Of a stretch of 27,025 nt of DNA, positions 1 through 7,677 are shown one piece after another. The notes below the pieces were generated by a model. That model ran no database searches. It was not told where the DNA came from and saw only the letters and a list, made by a program, of their open reading frames with translations. Both the position numbers and the translations under genes were made by a program. Every line of letters begins with the position of its first letter. Positions within the stretch are counted from its first letter, which is position 1. Origin of the DNA: an uncultured Oscillospiraceae bacterium (GTDB lineage Bacteria; Bacillota; Clostridia; Oscillospirales; Oscillospiraceae); the NCBI GenBank assembly GCA_934668285.1, contig CAKUNB010000005.1, positions 1-27,025 on the forward strand. Reading direction: 5' to 3'.

Positions 1-50
1 TCACCGAGTTAATCATAAGCATGATTCAAATATTGAATTTTCAAAGATCA

Positions 51-126
51 TGGAGCTGGCGACAGGACTCGAACCTGCAACCTGATGATTACAAATCACC
101 TGCGCTACCAATTGTGCCACGCCAGC
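51..126 (-). tRNA. tRNA-Thr (anticodon TGT)
   Basis: Read on the minus strand, a 76-nt cloverleaf folds with acceptor GCTGGCG/CGCCAGC, discriminator T and an encoded CCA end. The anticodon stem GGTGA/TCATC encloses loop TTTGTAA, giving anticodon TGT (reads ACA, Thr). The T arm has loop TTCGAGT. The gene starts directly after a repeat of the TAGTTAAACAATATG type and lies about 34 nt downstream of a consensus sigma-A promoter. Confidence 0.95.
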
Positions 127-146
127 ATATTGTTTAACTATGTCCT
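126..146 (-). repeat. Copy of the AAGGAAnTAGyTAAACAnTATG element
   Basis: The minus strand reads AGGACATAGTTAAACAATATG, and its last G is the first base of tRNA-Thr. It is one of about eight related elements (others near 2548, 11453, 13952, 14064, 15042, 15152 and 16783). Here it lies downstream of a good sigma-A promoter, so it would be transcribed as the tRNA 5' leader; a pure promoter role is therefore not certain. Confidence 0.6.
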
Positions 147-159
147 CTTGACATTATTG

Positions 160-188
160 AGTATAGCATATAGGTACATGGTTGTCAA
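160..188 (-). promoter_or_regulatory. Consensus sigma-A promoter for tRNA-Thr
   Basis: On the minus strand: -35 TTGACA (183-188), a 17-bp spacer, -10 TATACT (160-165) preceded by an extended -10 TGC. The predicted start is near 153, giving a ~27-nt leader before tRNA-Thr. The match is near perfect, so host RNA polymerase should read the tRNAs and whatever lies to the left. Confidence 0.85.
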
Positions 189-218
189 TAGGAATTAGCA
201 AAATAATTTCAGATTTTT

Positions 219-294
219 TGGTGGCTGAGGCTGGACTTGAACCAGCGTCTCCGCTTTATGGGAGCGGCAAGAAAACCAGCTTCTCCACTCAGCC
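219..294 (-). tRNA. tRNA-Met (anticodon CAT)
   Basis: On the minus strand a 76-nt cloverleaf has acceptor GGCTGAG/CTCAGCC, discriminator A and encoded CCA. D stem GAGA/TCTT, anticodon stem CCGCT/AGCGG with loop CCCATAA (anticodon CAT), T arm GCTGG-TTCAAGT-CCAGC. G1-C72 pairing argues for an elongator-type rather than an initiator tRNA; a tRNA-Ile with modified CAT is also possible. Position 33 appears to be C instead of the almost invariant U. Confidence 0.88.
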
Positions 295-299
295 AAATA

Positions 300-322
300 G
301 GGAGGGGCAAAAGCCCCATCCC
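300..322. other. G/C hairpin between HU gene and tRNA-Met
   Basis: GGGAGGGGC-AAAA-GCCCC(A)TCCC forms a 9-bp stem with one bulged A and a tetraloop. It lies between the HU stop codon and the tRNA-Met 5' end and has no T run on the minus strand, so it is more likely an RNA-processing or stability hairpin than a classical terminator. Confidence 0.5.
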
Positions 323-326
323 ATAG

Positions 327-611
327 TCATTCTCGAATACTTCTTAAAAGTTCTGCTCCGGACTTAAACACGACATTCTGGAACTCCGGAACAACGATGC
401 TCTCTTTCGTCACTGGATGAAGAGCGGGATGTGACTTATACTTTTTCACATCAAATGTTCCAAACCCATAAATCGAAACTCGATCTCCGTTTCTAAGAGC
501 ATTCGCAATTTCATCAAAGATATCGTCAACGATATCCTTGACCATGTACTTCTTATACGCCTTATTCTTCTGAGCAAGCGTATTTACCAAATCTGCTTTA
601 TTGATATTCAT
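327..611 (-). CDS. HU/IHF-family DNA-bending protein
   Basis: The 94-aa product is full length for a bacterial histone-like HU subunit: N-terminal helices with NKADLVNTLA at 4-13, the family signature around VSIYGFGTFDVKKYKSHPALHPVTKE (about 45-70) including the GFGTF turn and the DNA-minor-groove arm, and a C-terminal helix. It would act as a dimer that bends phage DNA during replication or transcription. It overlaps the phosphoesterase gene upstream by 4 bp, so the two are probably translated together. From memory, SPbeta has an HU-like gene (yonN) next to the RNA polymerase gene yonO; the same association recurs here with three genes in between. Confidence 0.95.
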   Translation of the reverse strand: MNINKADLVNTLAQKNKAYKKYMVKDIVDDIFDEIANALRNGDRVSIYGFGTFDVKKYKSHPALHPVTKESIVVPEFQNVVFKSGAELLRSIRE

Positions 612-1846
612 GCTGATGTATCGCTCCTTTGTGGGCGATAACGAGTCGTATCAAAGTCAATATCGTAAAATGCTTTGACACCATTATAATCACAGACGCA
701 AACCAACTGTTGCTGCGCTCCGTAAATGCGCTTTCCAACACAGTAGTCATCCATACCGAGAAAGCTGCCGGCCATAATCGTTTTTACGCCCTGAACACTA
801 TCGGTCTTATTGTGATGCAAATGACCTGATAGAATGGCGTACACCGATTCTTTTGCCATTGTCTGAAGCGATTGAACTTTCCCAGCAGATCCATCATAAT
901 CACCATGCACACCGAGATAGGTCTTGCCGCGAATATCAAGCAAATACATCGTATCGTCAATCTTTCTGTAATGATCAAACGATACATTCTCGAAAGCCTG
1001 TAAACGAGCTTTCAAATACCATTCAACCAAATCGTCAAGACGCTCATGAATCGAAGCAACATCTTTCTCTTCAAGCCGAGAATGATTCCCAGCAACAGAA
1101 GAAAAGTAAACATTCTTAAAGTGTCGGCTTAATGTAGACAAAAACTCCGCAAGAAGTTCAGACACTCCAACAACCTGTTGAATAACATTTTCTCTATTCG
1201 ACACGGCAATAGACTTATGGATATTTCCGCTAATCAAGTCTCCGTTTGCCCATACATAACAATTCTCCGATCCATGCAAGGCGGAAATTTCAAGGATGCG
1301 ATCCAGATATTCATTAAGAAGCTGCACACAAACATCGGAATTATAGTAATTCCAATAGTTGTCCACACACGCTCCAAAATGCAAATCGTTTAAGCTCACA
1401 AGCAAATCGCTTCCGCTTGACTCCATTACACATGGCACATAGTCAAGCCGAGGAATTACGCCAGAAGTAATTGCCCTCTCAAAAATATCAGAGTTTTCAT
1501 CCTTGCGAGCCAGGTCACGCACAACTTTATTAAGAGCATTTCTCTGGTCGAAAAACCGTTGGCGTTCTTTCTTGAATTCAAGCATCTTCTGCTCAATCTC
1601 GTCAAGATATGCACTTCCGAGATCTTGCGTAGCTTTCTGCTTGAAGTATTTCATCACATGATAGCCAGAATACGGCGTTACATTCGCCGCTTTACGAAGG
1701 CTGTCGTAATGAATATCAAGACCAAGCAGATCAACGATATCCGACCACTCTAAGTCAGAAGGGTTCTGCTCAACCTTAATTTCGATCAGTCGCAAACCAT
1801 ACTCATAACTATCTTCATTTTCAAGCTGCTTATATTTTGGATTCAA
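608..1846 (-). CDS. Calcineurin-like metallophosphoesterase
   Basis: A 412-aa protein. The C-terminal two thirds carry the metal-binding motifs of the calcineurin-like phosphoesterase fold: DLHFG (about 154), NGD (about 201), GNHSR (about 253), GVHGD (about 313) and GHLHH (about 340). The first ~140 residues are helical and charged, with a possible helix-turn-helix and a short coiled coil around 80-110, so it may bind nucleic acid or a partner. Such enzymes are common in Firmicute phages beside replication or transcription genes; the substrate (nuclease or phosphatase) cannot be told from sequence. It overlaps HU by 4 bp and the upstream small gene by 4 bp. Confidence 0.9.
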   Translation of the reverse strand: MNPKYKQLENEDSYEYGLRLIEIKVEQNPSDLEWSDIVDLLGLDIHYDSLRKAANVTPYSGYHVMKYFKQKATQDLGSAYLDEIEQKMLEFKKERQRFFDQRNALNKVVRDLARKDENSDIFERAITSGVIPRLDYVPCVMESSGSDLLVSLNDLHFGACVDNYWNYYNSDVCVQLLNEYLDRILEISALHGSENCYVWANGDLISGNIHKSIAVSNRENVIQQVVGVSELLAEFLSTLSRHFKNVYFSSVAGNHSRLEEKDVASIHERLDDLVEWYLKARLQAFENVSFDHYRKIDDTMYLLDIRGKTYLGVHGDYDGSAGKVQSLQTMAKESVYAILSGHLHHNKTDSVQGVKTIMAGSFLGMDDYCVGKRIYGAQQQLVCVCDYNGVKAFYDIDFDTTRYRPQRSDTSA

Positions 1847-2046
1847 TATTCATCCCTCCCATCATTGGGCGGCAACTGAATACTGCGGCGAATTGTCAGA
1901 GTAACGCCAACAACGCCGTCCCAGCGTTTTAACAGCTCTAAAAGGCTGTATGTTCTTACGGAATCAGTATCATATTCTGTGATTGTCATATCACTGGTAT
2001 CAATTATGGCATTTTCAAAGCTTTCGCTTTTAACCACCATTGACAT
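1843..2046 (-). CDS. Small phage protein, unknown function (67 aa)
   Basis: A longer reading frame exists, but the ATG at 2046 is preferred because GAGGA lies just upstream and the longer form would overlap the preceding gene by over 110 bp. The product begins MSMVVKSESFENAI and is acidic in the middle (about 18-27) with a basic/hydrophobic stretch LLKRWDGVVGVTLTIRRS. No motif is recognised. It overlaps the preceding gene by 17 bp and the phosphoesterase by 4 bp, so it belongs to that operon. Confidence 0.7.
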   Translation of the reverse strand: MSMVVKSESFENAIIDTSDMTITEYDTDSVRTYSLLELLKRWDGVVGVTLTIRRSIQLPPNDGRDEY

Positions 2047-2281
2047 TATGCTTTCCTCGCTGCTGAATGATTCGTTTGCGACGAATCTCACGCTCTCGAT
2101 CAATCCGTGCGACAATTTCGGCGGCGAGATGGTTCGTACTCGCAATCGCCCTCATGTTTCCTTCACTCTCTGTTGCGTAGTAATGATGCCGCTTTGAATC
2201 CTGCATCATTGTTCGCGTCACCTTGTACTCAGGATACAATTCTCTGAGAATACGCGCTTCTTCCTTAGTTACTGGAATCAT
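2030..2281 (-). CDS. Conserved small phage protein, unknown function (83 aa)
   Basis: The product starts MIPVTKEEARILRELYPE and has a very basic C-terminal half (repeated RR/KR from about 60 on), suggesting nucleic-acid contact. The N-terminal pattern PVTKEEA-x3-RE-x-YP with a later SKRHHYY stretch resembles a small protein family I have seen in many Firmicute phages, with no function known to me. AAAGGA lies 13 nt before the ATG. It is the first gene after the repeat-rich leader 2282-2573 and heads the HU/phosphoesterase operon. Confidence 0.75.
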   Translation of the reverse strand: MIPVTKEEARILRELYPEYKVTRTMMQDSKRHHYYATESEGNMRAIASTNHLAAEIVARIDREREIRRKRIIQQRGKHNVNGG

Positions 2282-2301
2282 ATAAAGTCTTCATTCCTTT
2301 T

Positions 2302-2340
2302 CAAAAAAGATGTCTGGGCTGCGGGTATCGCACCGCAGCC
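2302..2340 (-). terminator. Probable intrinsic terminator or attenuator
   Basis: On the minus strand GGCTGCGG pairs with CCGCAGCC (8 bp, 8-nt loop, 2317-2340). A six-T run follows eight bases later. It lies between the RNA polymerase gene and the next leftward gene, only ~20 nt before that gene's ATG, so it could stop read-through from the polymerase gene or act as a leader attenuator. The gap between stem and T run lowers confidence. Confidence 0.5.
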
Positions 2341-2411
2341 ATAGACAGGAGAATCCCGAATAGTTTAGTAAATACGGTTTTCTTCCCTTAAAGGTCTTTT
2401 TCTTTTTGGTT

Positions 2412-2449
2412 GCAAACATTCCGTTGAACAACGGGTGTTTCGTCATATC
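2412..2449. repeat. 38-bp direct repeat, copy 1, with CCGTTG-AA-CAACGG dyad
   Basis: Identical over 38 bp to 2479-2516 (67-bp period). The centre is the dyad CCGTTGAACAACGG (2421-2434), flanked by AAACA and TGTTT that also pair, giving an extended imperfect dyad. The core CGTTG-WW-CAACG recurs at 5416-5427, 13112-13123 and 13988-13999, always between genes. It is likely an operator; see findings. Confidence 0.85.
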
Positions 2450-2478
2450 TGCCAAGCGTTATTTGACAAATTGGATAG

Positions 2479-2516
2479 GCAAACATTCCGTTGAACAACG
2501 GGTGTTTCGTCATATC
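2479..2516. repeat. 38-bp direct repeat, copy 2, with CCGTTG-AA-CAACGG dyad
   Basis: Exact second copy of 2412-2449, with the dyad at 2488-2501. The 29-bp interval between the copies is unique. Tandem placement upstream of the leftward HU operon fits a repressor operator pair. Confidence 0.85.
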
Positions 2517-2547
2517 AGACTTCAAAATAAAACATGGGGACATTTTG

Positions 2548-2567
2548 TGCTGTTTAGCTAATTCCTA
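2548..2567 (-). repeat. Copy of the AAGGAAnTAGyTAAACAnTATG element
   Basis: The minus strand reads AGGAATTAGCTAAACAGCA, a few bases after the RNA polymerase stop codon. It lacks the terminal TATG but matches the 11453 and 13952 copies over 14 consecutive bases. Confidence 0.6.
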
Positions 2568-2573
2568 ACAACA

Positions 2574-5348
2574 TCATGCGACGCTACGCTGACGTCGTTT
2601 CTTCTCACGCTCATAATTGCGAATATGGATAGCTTGACAGTCATCGCAGCGCTTCTTATTTTTCACGATACCGTCTACCTCAAACTCTTTTCCGCAATCA
2701 ATACACCGCAGTTTCTTTTTACCGAGTGGGTGATATCCAGAGCAATTCGTACACACTTTCTGCTGCGGGGAAAGCGGAACGAAACGCTCTCCGCATTTTT
2801 TGCACTGAATAGAACCATCTGGAATGTTTCGCTTGAGGTTTTCCAGAACGATATCACCAAAGCACATCCAGAAAACATTTTTCCTACGGCTATTCTTACT
2901 ATGGAATAGATATTTCACAAGAATGTCGCAAACATCTAAGCGCCCAAGACCAAGCTCGTCGAATTGCTTCAAGATATTGTCCCGAATATATGCAAAGTTC
3001 GAGTCATCATCATAAAAGCTGATCGAATAGCGGTACTGTTTTTCCACATCATTGTACAGGTCAGTCACAGACGATAGAAGCTCAACCTGTTTCATCGGAT
3101 TACTAAGCATATACTGATATCTGAAGACACCAATATTCTTCGCAGCAAAAGACATCCGCTTATTAGGCACGATATGTTCAAGCTGATTTACAACACTATT
3201 GTTCGTTCTCTGAACCTGAGATTTTGTTTTCTTTTTAGCGTGGATAAAAAAATGCGGCGCTTTCATACTCGTAATTCTTGCAAGACGAGCATTGATCTCA
3301 TCTGGTCGAGTTGGCTTATACAGTGTTTTGGCATAGTCGATACAGAAGTTGTTTTCCATACAAAGGATTTTAATTGCTTCTATGTCAACATCCTCACCGT
3401 TCCAAATCTTCGTAATATCATTGCTGATAACACCGATATTGCCACCAGTCCATGCGGCGCGAAGCCCTTTGAAAATTTCCTCTGGTGTAATCGTAACAGC
3501 GCCGGCCTTTGCCATCTCGTAGTATAAAGGAACGATTCCTTCCATATTGCGCTCAGCAATAGACACAAGCAAGGAATCAGCGCATACGAGACTTTTATCT
3601 CCGTCGCAATCAAACTGTAGGATCTTTGAAATTAAGTCATGGCAGCTCGTATAAATAGCATTTTGAGAAAACCACTTTTTCGTTGCGCTTGTTACAACAT
3701 TTTTACGGACAGCATGTTCACGATATAAGTGGGGTGAACGCAGACAGTCCAATTTACCTACTGTGCGATAAAGGTAGCAAGACACCTCTCCATCTGCAAG
3801 CAGGCCAACAGGACTGCGATTTCCAAGAAACAGCCATTCGCAGAAAGCATAGAGATCTGGAATCAAGAACATATACTTTGCGCTTAAATCAATCTTTGCT
3901 GCTCTTGCCTCAGTAACAAGATTCTTCTTGATTTGCCGTAGCATCTCTTTTGTGTATGGGTCGGAAAGCAATTCCGGATAGATACTAAGACACTCCTGAA
4001 AAGCATTCTTGTTGCGATACTGCGTAGAAGCCCCGAACACATCCAGCATGGTATTCTTATCCGATGCGATTTTAGCAATTTTGTCAATCGTCTTTCCAGC
4101 AAGCTGTTCAAGTTCATCTGGACTCAAATCCGTGAGTGTTTGAAGCATTTGGTAGTTAAGCTTTGCATCAGGAATAAAGTCCTCTTCCTCATTACACTTA
4201 CCGACAGTGCATCCATTCGCTAAAAACAAATCAATGTATTCCTGCCAATTCGCATAATACTTGTACATCTTAAATTGACTCTTTGTAAAAATGACCTGGA
4301 TATCCTCTGCAATTACATCATGTTCAAAACCATAGATATCTGTTACCAGACCATGATTTACGGATGGGTCGCGTTCGTTGGCTTCCGAGATAAACTTATC
4401 AAACGGGAATACAGCAAGAAGCCCTTTTACCCACGGAAGACGAACCATAGTATTCTTTGCATTACAAGAGGGAAGAACCATGCCGCAGCCATCCGTATGT
4501 GTAATTGGAATCTCCATATCTCTGCGCTTAACACTGTATGTTTTGTGATCAATAAAATCAACAGTTCCACTAACCATTGTTTCCATATCATCTACAACGA
4601 TAGTCTTTCTAATGTCGAAATCTTCCCACAAATCAGTTGCGCTATTACACAGTGCAAGGTACGCCAGATACTTATTGATATTGATTCCACCAAGCTCGTT
4701 GATTTTTTGAACGCTCAGTCCACACATAATGGTTTTTTGATACTTCTCCCAAACTCTTTCCTTAATGAAAACAGTTTTCTTTGTTCTGATCTGTCCAGCA
4801 GATGCCGTAAAACAAATGTAGCGTTCTCCAGTAAAGGTATACCCATTTAGAATAAGATCTTCAATCACATCAAAGTAATATGTGCGAATAACCATGAAAT
4901 CGTCATACAGCTTTCCTGTCTCCATGCCAAGTGTTCTTGTAAGCATCGACTCAAAAACAGAAATCACATTCTTATCAACCACATATTCAGTCCGTAACTC
5001 GCGTTGTGAGCGGTGCGCTTGAAGAAGCGATACAAGCTCAGACTTCTTAATCTTAATCATTTGGTTCGTACCGCGAATTTCTTTCGCAATCTGTTTTACA
5101 CGGGAACTATCCATCGCAACAGAAATCGGATCTGACTTTCCCATACCATACAATTTGCGAAACTGAGATTCAGCCTTCTCTTGTGTTATTTCTCCAGCAC
5201 ACAGCCGCTCAATAATTTCTCGCTCTACTTTTAATTTTGATTTTGAAGAGCAATGCTTATTGATCTCCACCTCAAGTGCCTTTTCTTCGTCGGTGTAAAA
5301 CGCACTCGTATCAAAACTATAAATATGGATTTGCCGATCAAGACTAAT
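2574..5348 (-). CDS. YonO-like single-subunit RNA polymerase (double-psi beta-barrel type)
   Basis: About 924 aa, close to SPbeta YonO (~905 aa). The catalytic metal-binding motif of the QDE-1/YonO polymerase family (DxDGD) is present as DCDGD at about 580-584, preceded by a RSPHLYREHA segment typical of the region before it. The C-terminus adds two zinc ribbons (CKKC...CTNC and CIDC...CDDC, about 849-904) and a basic tail. It is expected to transcribe phage genes from DNA. Start choice: ATT at 5348 has AAGGAG 9 bases upstream and continues in frame as IHIYSFDTSAFYTDEE; the alternative GTG at 5270 (898 aa) has a poor ribosome binding site. Databases often label the family 'RNA-dependent RNA polymerase'. 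A CCGTTG dyad lies upstream in its leader. Confidence 0.85.
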   Translation of the reverse strand: MSLDRQIHIYSFDTSAFYTDEEKALEVEINKHCSSKSKLKVEREIIERLCAGEITQEKAESQFRKLYGMGKSDPISVAMDSSRVKQIAKEIRGTNQMIKIKKSELVSLLQAHRSQRELRTEYVVDKNVISVFESMLTRTLGMETGKLYDDFMVIRTYYFDVIEDLILNGYTFTGERYICFTASAGQIRTKKTVFIKERVWEKYQKTIMCGLSVQKINELGGININKYLAYLALCNSATDLWEDFDIRKTIVVDDMETMVSGTVDFIDHKTYSVKRRDMEIPITHTDGCGMVLPSCNAKNTMVRLPWVKGLLAVFPFDKFISEANERDPSVNHGLVTDIYGFEHDVIAEDIQVIFTKSQFKMYKYYANWQEYIDLFLANGCTVGKCNEEEDFIPDAKLNYQMLQTLTDLSPDELEQLAGKTIDKIAKIASDKNTMLDVFGASTQYRNKNAFQECLSIYPELLSDPYTKEMLRQIKKNLVTEARAAKIDLSAKYMFLIPDLYAFCEWLFLGNRSPVGLLADGEVSCYLYRTVGKLDCLRSPHLYREHAVRKNVVTSATKKWFSQNAIYTSCHDLISKILQFDCDGDKSLVCADSLLVSIAERNMEGIVPLYYEMAKAGAVTITPEEIFKGLRAAWTGGNIGVISNDITKIWNGEDVDIEAIKILCMENNFCIDYAKTLYKPTRPDEINARLARITSMKAPHFFIHAKKKTKSQVQRTNNSVVNQLEHIVPNKRMSFAAKNIGVFRYQYMLSNPMKQVELLSSVTDLYNDVEKQYRYSISFYDDDSNFAYIRDNILKQFDELGLGRLDVCDILVKYLFHSKNSRRKNVFWMCFGDIVLENLKRNIPDGSIQCKKCGERFVPLSPQQKVCTNCSGYHPLGKKKLRCIDCGKEFEVDGIVKNKKRCDDCQAIHIRNYEREKKRRQRSVA

Positions 5349-5408
5349 GGCTAATCACTCCTTGCCGTTATTTATTCTGTATCTCTTATCTTTTAACAAA
5401 CGCTTTTC

Positions 5409-5434
5409 AATATGCCGTTGAACAACGGTATATT
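5409..5434. repeat. 26-bp near-perfect palindrome with CCGTTG-AA-CAACGG core
   Basis: AATATG before and TATATT after the core CCGTTGAACAACGG (5415-5428) extend the dyad to 26 bp with one G/T mismatch. It lies ~60 bp upstream of the proposed ATT start of the RNA polymerase gene, a good position for an operator controlling it. Confidence 0.8.
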
Positions 5435-5444
5435 TAGAGGCAGC

Positions 5445-5463
5445 TTGAACCACATCGGTTCAA
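5445..5463. other. Hairpin TTGAACC-ACATC-GGTTCAA in polymerase gene leader
   Basis: A perfect 7-bp stem with a 5-nt loop in the 210-bp gap between the gene ending at 5559 and the polymerase start. No T run follows on the minus strand. Together with the adjacent palindrome it makes this leader unusually rich in dyads. The rest of the gap shows no convincing promoter. Confidence 0.5.
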
Positions 5464-5558
5464 ATGGTGTCCCCATCAAGCCATTTTTCTAATAATCTAC
5501 GCATTCTGGAAGACGGAATATAGATATCATTTTTCGTTCTTCGAGTAGTAAGGCTGAC

Positions 5559-5933
5559 TTACGAATTCCGCTCCGCCAAATCTGCTGAGCTATCAATCTT
5601 TTGTAGATCACCAGTCCAGAAAAGCCAGCCATCCGGATCTTCTTTCAAAGTGACAACAGAGTTTAGCTTTTGAACCGAAGCAGACCTATCATACTGTACG
5701 GTAAAGACGTCTCCTACATGAGTCTCTACAAAATCACGATAGCGTTTGGACAAGCGCAAATAATCTGGATGCTTCATGATCTGTTCAACATTCAATCGAA
5801 CCAAATCACCATCATGTAAATCCTGCGGTGCAGAACCACGATTTCGCATAGAAATATACATCTCAGCCAAACTGTGAGAAACGCCTTTCTTCTTTGCAAG
5901 ACTCCTAAACTTCCTTGTTTGTGATCTGTTCAT
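5559..5933 (-). CDS. Phage protein of unknown function (124 aa)
   Basis: The ATG at 5933 (MNRSQTRKFRSLAKKKG) is chosen because AGAGG sits ~7 nt upstream and it lies 1 nt after the previous stop; a longer form would overlap that gene. The N-terminus is very basic; the rest (HDGDLVRLNVEQIMKHPDYLRLS...VGDVFTVQYD...GWLFWTGDL) looks like a small beta-rich domain. No known family is identified. It is probably co-transcribed with the DUF5662 gene. A GTAAG-GCTGA-CTTAC hairpin overlaps its stop codon. Confidence 0.75.
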   Translation of the reverse strand: MNRSQTRKFRSLAKKKGVSHSLAEMYISMRNRGSAPQDLHDGDLVRLNVEQIMKHPDYLRLSKRYRDFVETHVGDVFTVQYDRSASVQKLNSVVTLKEDPDGWLFWTGDLQKIDSSADLAERNS

Positions 5934-5934
5934 A

Positions 5935-6483
5935 TCAACCTCTTGCCGCGATATAGCTATCAAGCAAATCCAGAACTTCTTCTACAAGAGATACCCAATT
6001 CGGGTCAATCTTAATTTCATCCCTGTGATTTCGGTAATACTCCGGAGCAGAATCACCATTAACATACCCCATAGCCTGCCAATCACAAATCATTTCCAGA
6101 TAAGCACAGATTTTCGTGTCAACATCGTAATAAGACATAAAGTCTCCATTACAATCAATCCAATACTGCCAGTGATGATCGTTAGTGTGATAGTGACGCT
6201 CCCACGCCCGTTCAAAAGCAGCGTCATTAACCACTTCGCCCGCAACAGGATAAAAATGCTGACGATACGGTAAGAATTCTTCCTCAGACATCTTGCTGTC
6301 ATCGTGATTGTGGATACGCCATTCCATCTCATCAAGAATTTTAGGACGCTGGAATAGATCAATTCCCTTTAAGGCATCACGCAATTCCAGCCATGCTTTC
6401 CTAATGTTCTCCTTGTGTTGAGCAATGTAATTCATATACTCAGTTGTCTTTTCTAATAACTCTGTCTTATTAAACTCGCTCAT
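5935..6483 (-). CDS. DUF5662 family protein
   Basis: A 182-aa protein with the conserved His/Asp-rich pattern of DUF5662: WRIHNHDDSKMSEEEFLPYRQHF (about 56-78), AFERAWERHYHTNDHHWQYW and a late CDWQAMGY. The His/Asp spacing suggests a metal-binding helical fold, but no activity is known to me. An AGGAGG-type site precedes the ATG at 6483. It is followed after 1 nt by the next gene and preceded by the cysteine desulfurase gene 11 bp away, so these form one leftward operon. Confidence 0.82.
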   Translation of the reverse strand: MSEFNKTELLEKTTEYMNYIAQHKENIRKAWLELRDALKGIDLFQRPKILDEMEWRIHNHDDSKMSEEEFLPYRQHFYPVAGEVVNDAAFERAWERHYHTNDHHWQYWIDCNGDFMSYYDVDTKICAYLEMICDWQAMGYVNGDSAPEYYRNHRDEIKIDPNWVSLVEEVLDLLDSYIAARG

Positions 6484-6494
6484 ATTTCCTCCTG

Positions 6495-7658
6495 TTATCT
6501 GTACATCTTTCTGATTCTAATGATATTCTTTCCGAGCAATTCTGCGGCACGAGTTGCTTCTTCGACCGTCGTATTCCATCCAAACGAAACTCTGATTGTG
6601 GACTTTGCCTGCGTATAATTCCGACCAATAGCTCTTAAAACATGGCTCGGCTCTAAGCTACCAGCAGAACAAGCGGAAGCAGCAGAAATACATACACCGT
6701 CCGAATTCATCAGATGAAGAATAGCTTCTGATTCAACATCATTTATTGTAATACTCAAGATACTGCTTAGCTGAAATGATTTCTCATAATGCTCATTGAC
6801 CCTGATTCCTTCGTCGCATACAGAATACAGCTTTTTCAAAAATGCTTTCCGTAGCACCAATGCGTCACGAGAAAATTCGTTTGGCATTGAAAACTTTGCT
6901 GCAGTACCAAGTGCGACAATACCCGCTACATTCTCCGTGCCGGCTCTCACGCCAAATTCTTGTCCGCCGCCGTATATAATCGGCTCAATATGCTTTTTAA
7001 GCCCACCGCGCACATATAAAGCCCCAACACCAATCGGCGCACCAAACTTATGCCCACTGATAGACAACATATCAATTCCGTAAGCATTCACATTGATGTC
7101 AATATGTCCAACTGCCTGCACTGCATCTGTATGGAATACCGCACCATAGCAATTGCAAAGATCCGCAATGCTTTTTATGTCCTGAATAACACCGATTTCG
7201 TTGTTCACCCACATGACAGACACAAGACCTACATTGTCTTCTTTGAGATATTTTTCAAGTTCAAATAGATCAACCTGACCATATGTATCAACGGAAAGCG
7301 GCTTCACAACTATTCCAAGGCGCGTCAGTAAATTACGCTGGTTCAAAATGGCGTGATGCTCAATTTGGCTAACAAGCATTACATTATGATTCGTTGCATT
7401 TAGAGCGGATGCCATTCCGGTAAGTGCCAAATTATCCGACTCAGATCCACCAGAAGTAAAAATGATTTCCTCTGGACTATCCGCGCCGATTAACTTAGAC
7501 ACATCAAAACGAGCCTGATAAATGGCTTGGTGCGCTTGTCGGCCAGCGGAATGAAGAGAGCTTGGGTTGCCACATTTTCCAGAACCATACCAATAATTCA
7601 ACGCCTCATATACAGGCGGTCGAATGCTCGTTGTCGCTGCATGATCTAAATAAATCAT
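6495..7658 (-). CDS. Cysteine desulfurase (NifS/IscS-like)
   Basis: A 387-aa PLP enzyme that takes sulfur from cysteine as a protein persulfide. Visible: DHAATT at 5-10, SGGSESDN (about 69-76), HTDAVQAVG, SGHKFGAP with the PLP lysine at K204, RAGTEN, and the catalytic loop SACSAG with Cys at about 330. The start at 7658 follows AAGGAG by a normal distance; an upstream in-frame ATG would read through a GC hairpin and is rejected. No IscU, thiolase, Dnd or deazaguanine partner is in the window, so the acceptor is unknown; tRNA thiolation, Fe-S repair or DNA modification are options. The family and length match full-length active enzymes. Confidence 0.95.
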   Translation of the reverse strand: MIYLDHAATTSIRPPVYEALNYWYGSGKCGNPSSLHSAGRQAHQAIYQARFDVSKLIGADSPEEIIFTSGGSESDNLALTGMASALNATNHNVMLVSQIEHHAILNQRNLLTRLGIVVKPLSVDTYGQVDLFELEKYLKEDNVGLVSVMWVNNEIGVIQDIKSIADLCNCYGAVFHTDAVQAVGHIDINVNAYGIDMLSISGHKFGAPIGVGALYVRGGLKKHIEPIIYGGGQEFGVRAGTENVAGIVALGTAAKFSMPNEFSRDALVLRKAFLKKLYSVCDEGIRVNEHYEKSFQLSSILSITINDVESEAILHLMNSDGVCISAASACSAGSLEPSHVLRAIGRNYTQAKSTIRVSFGWNTTVEEATRAAELLGKNIIRIRKMYR

Positions 7659-7677
7659 CTTTCTCTCCTTTATGGGT

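Noticed and set aside
2412..2516. Two identical 38-bp repeats with a 29-bp spacer, like a minimal CRISPR
   Set aside because: Only two units, no cas genes, and the dyad core recurs singly at other intergenic sites, which fits operators better.
2388..2543. A 51-codon minus-strand frame running through both 38-bp repeats
   Set aside because: No ribosome binding site near its ATG, and the two repeats are read in different frames, so the protein is not conserved between copies.
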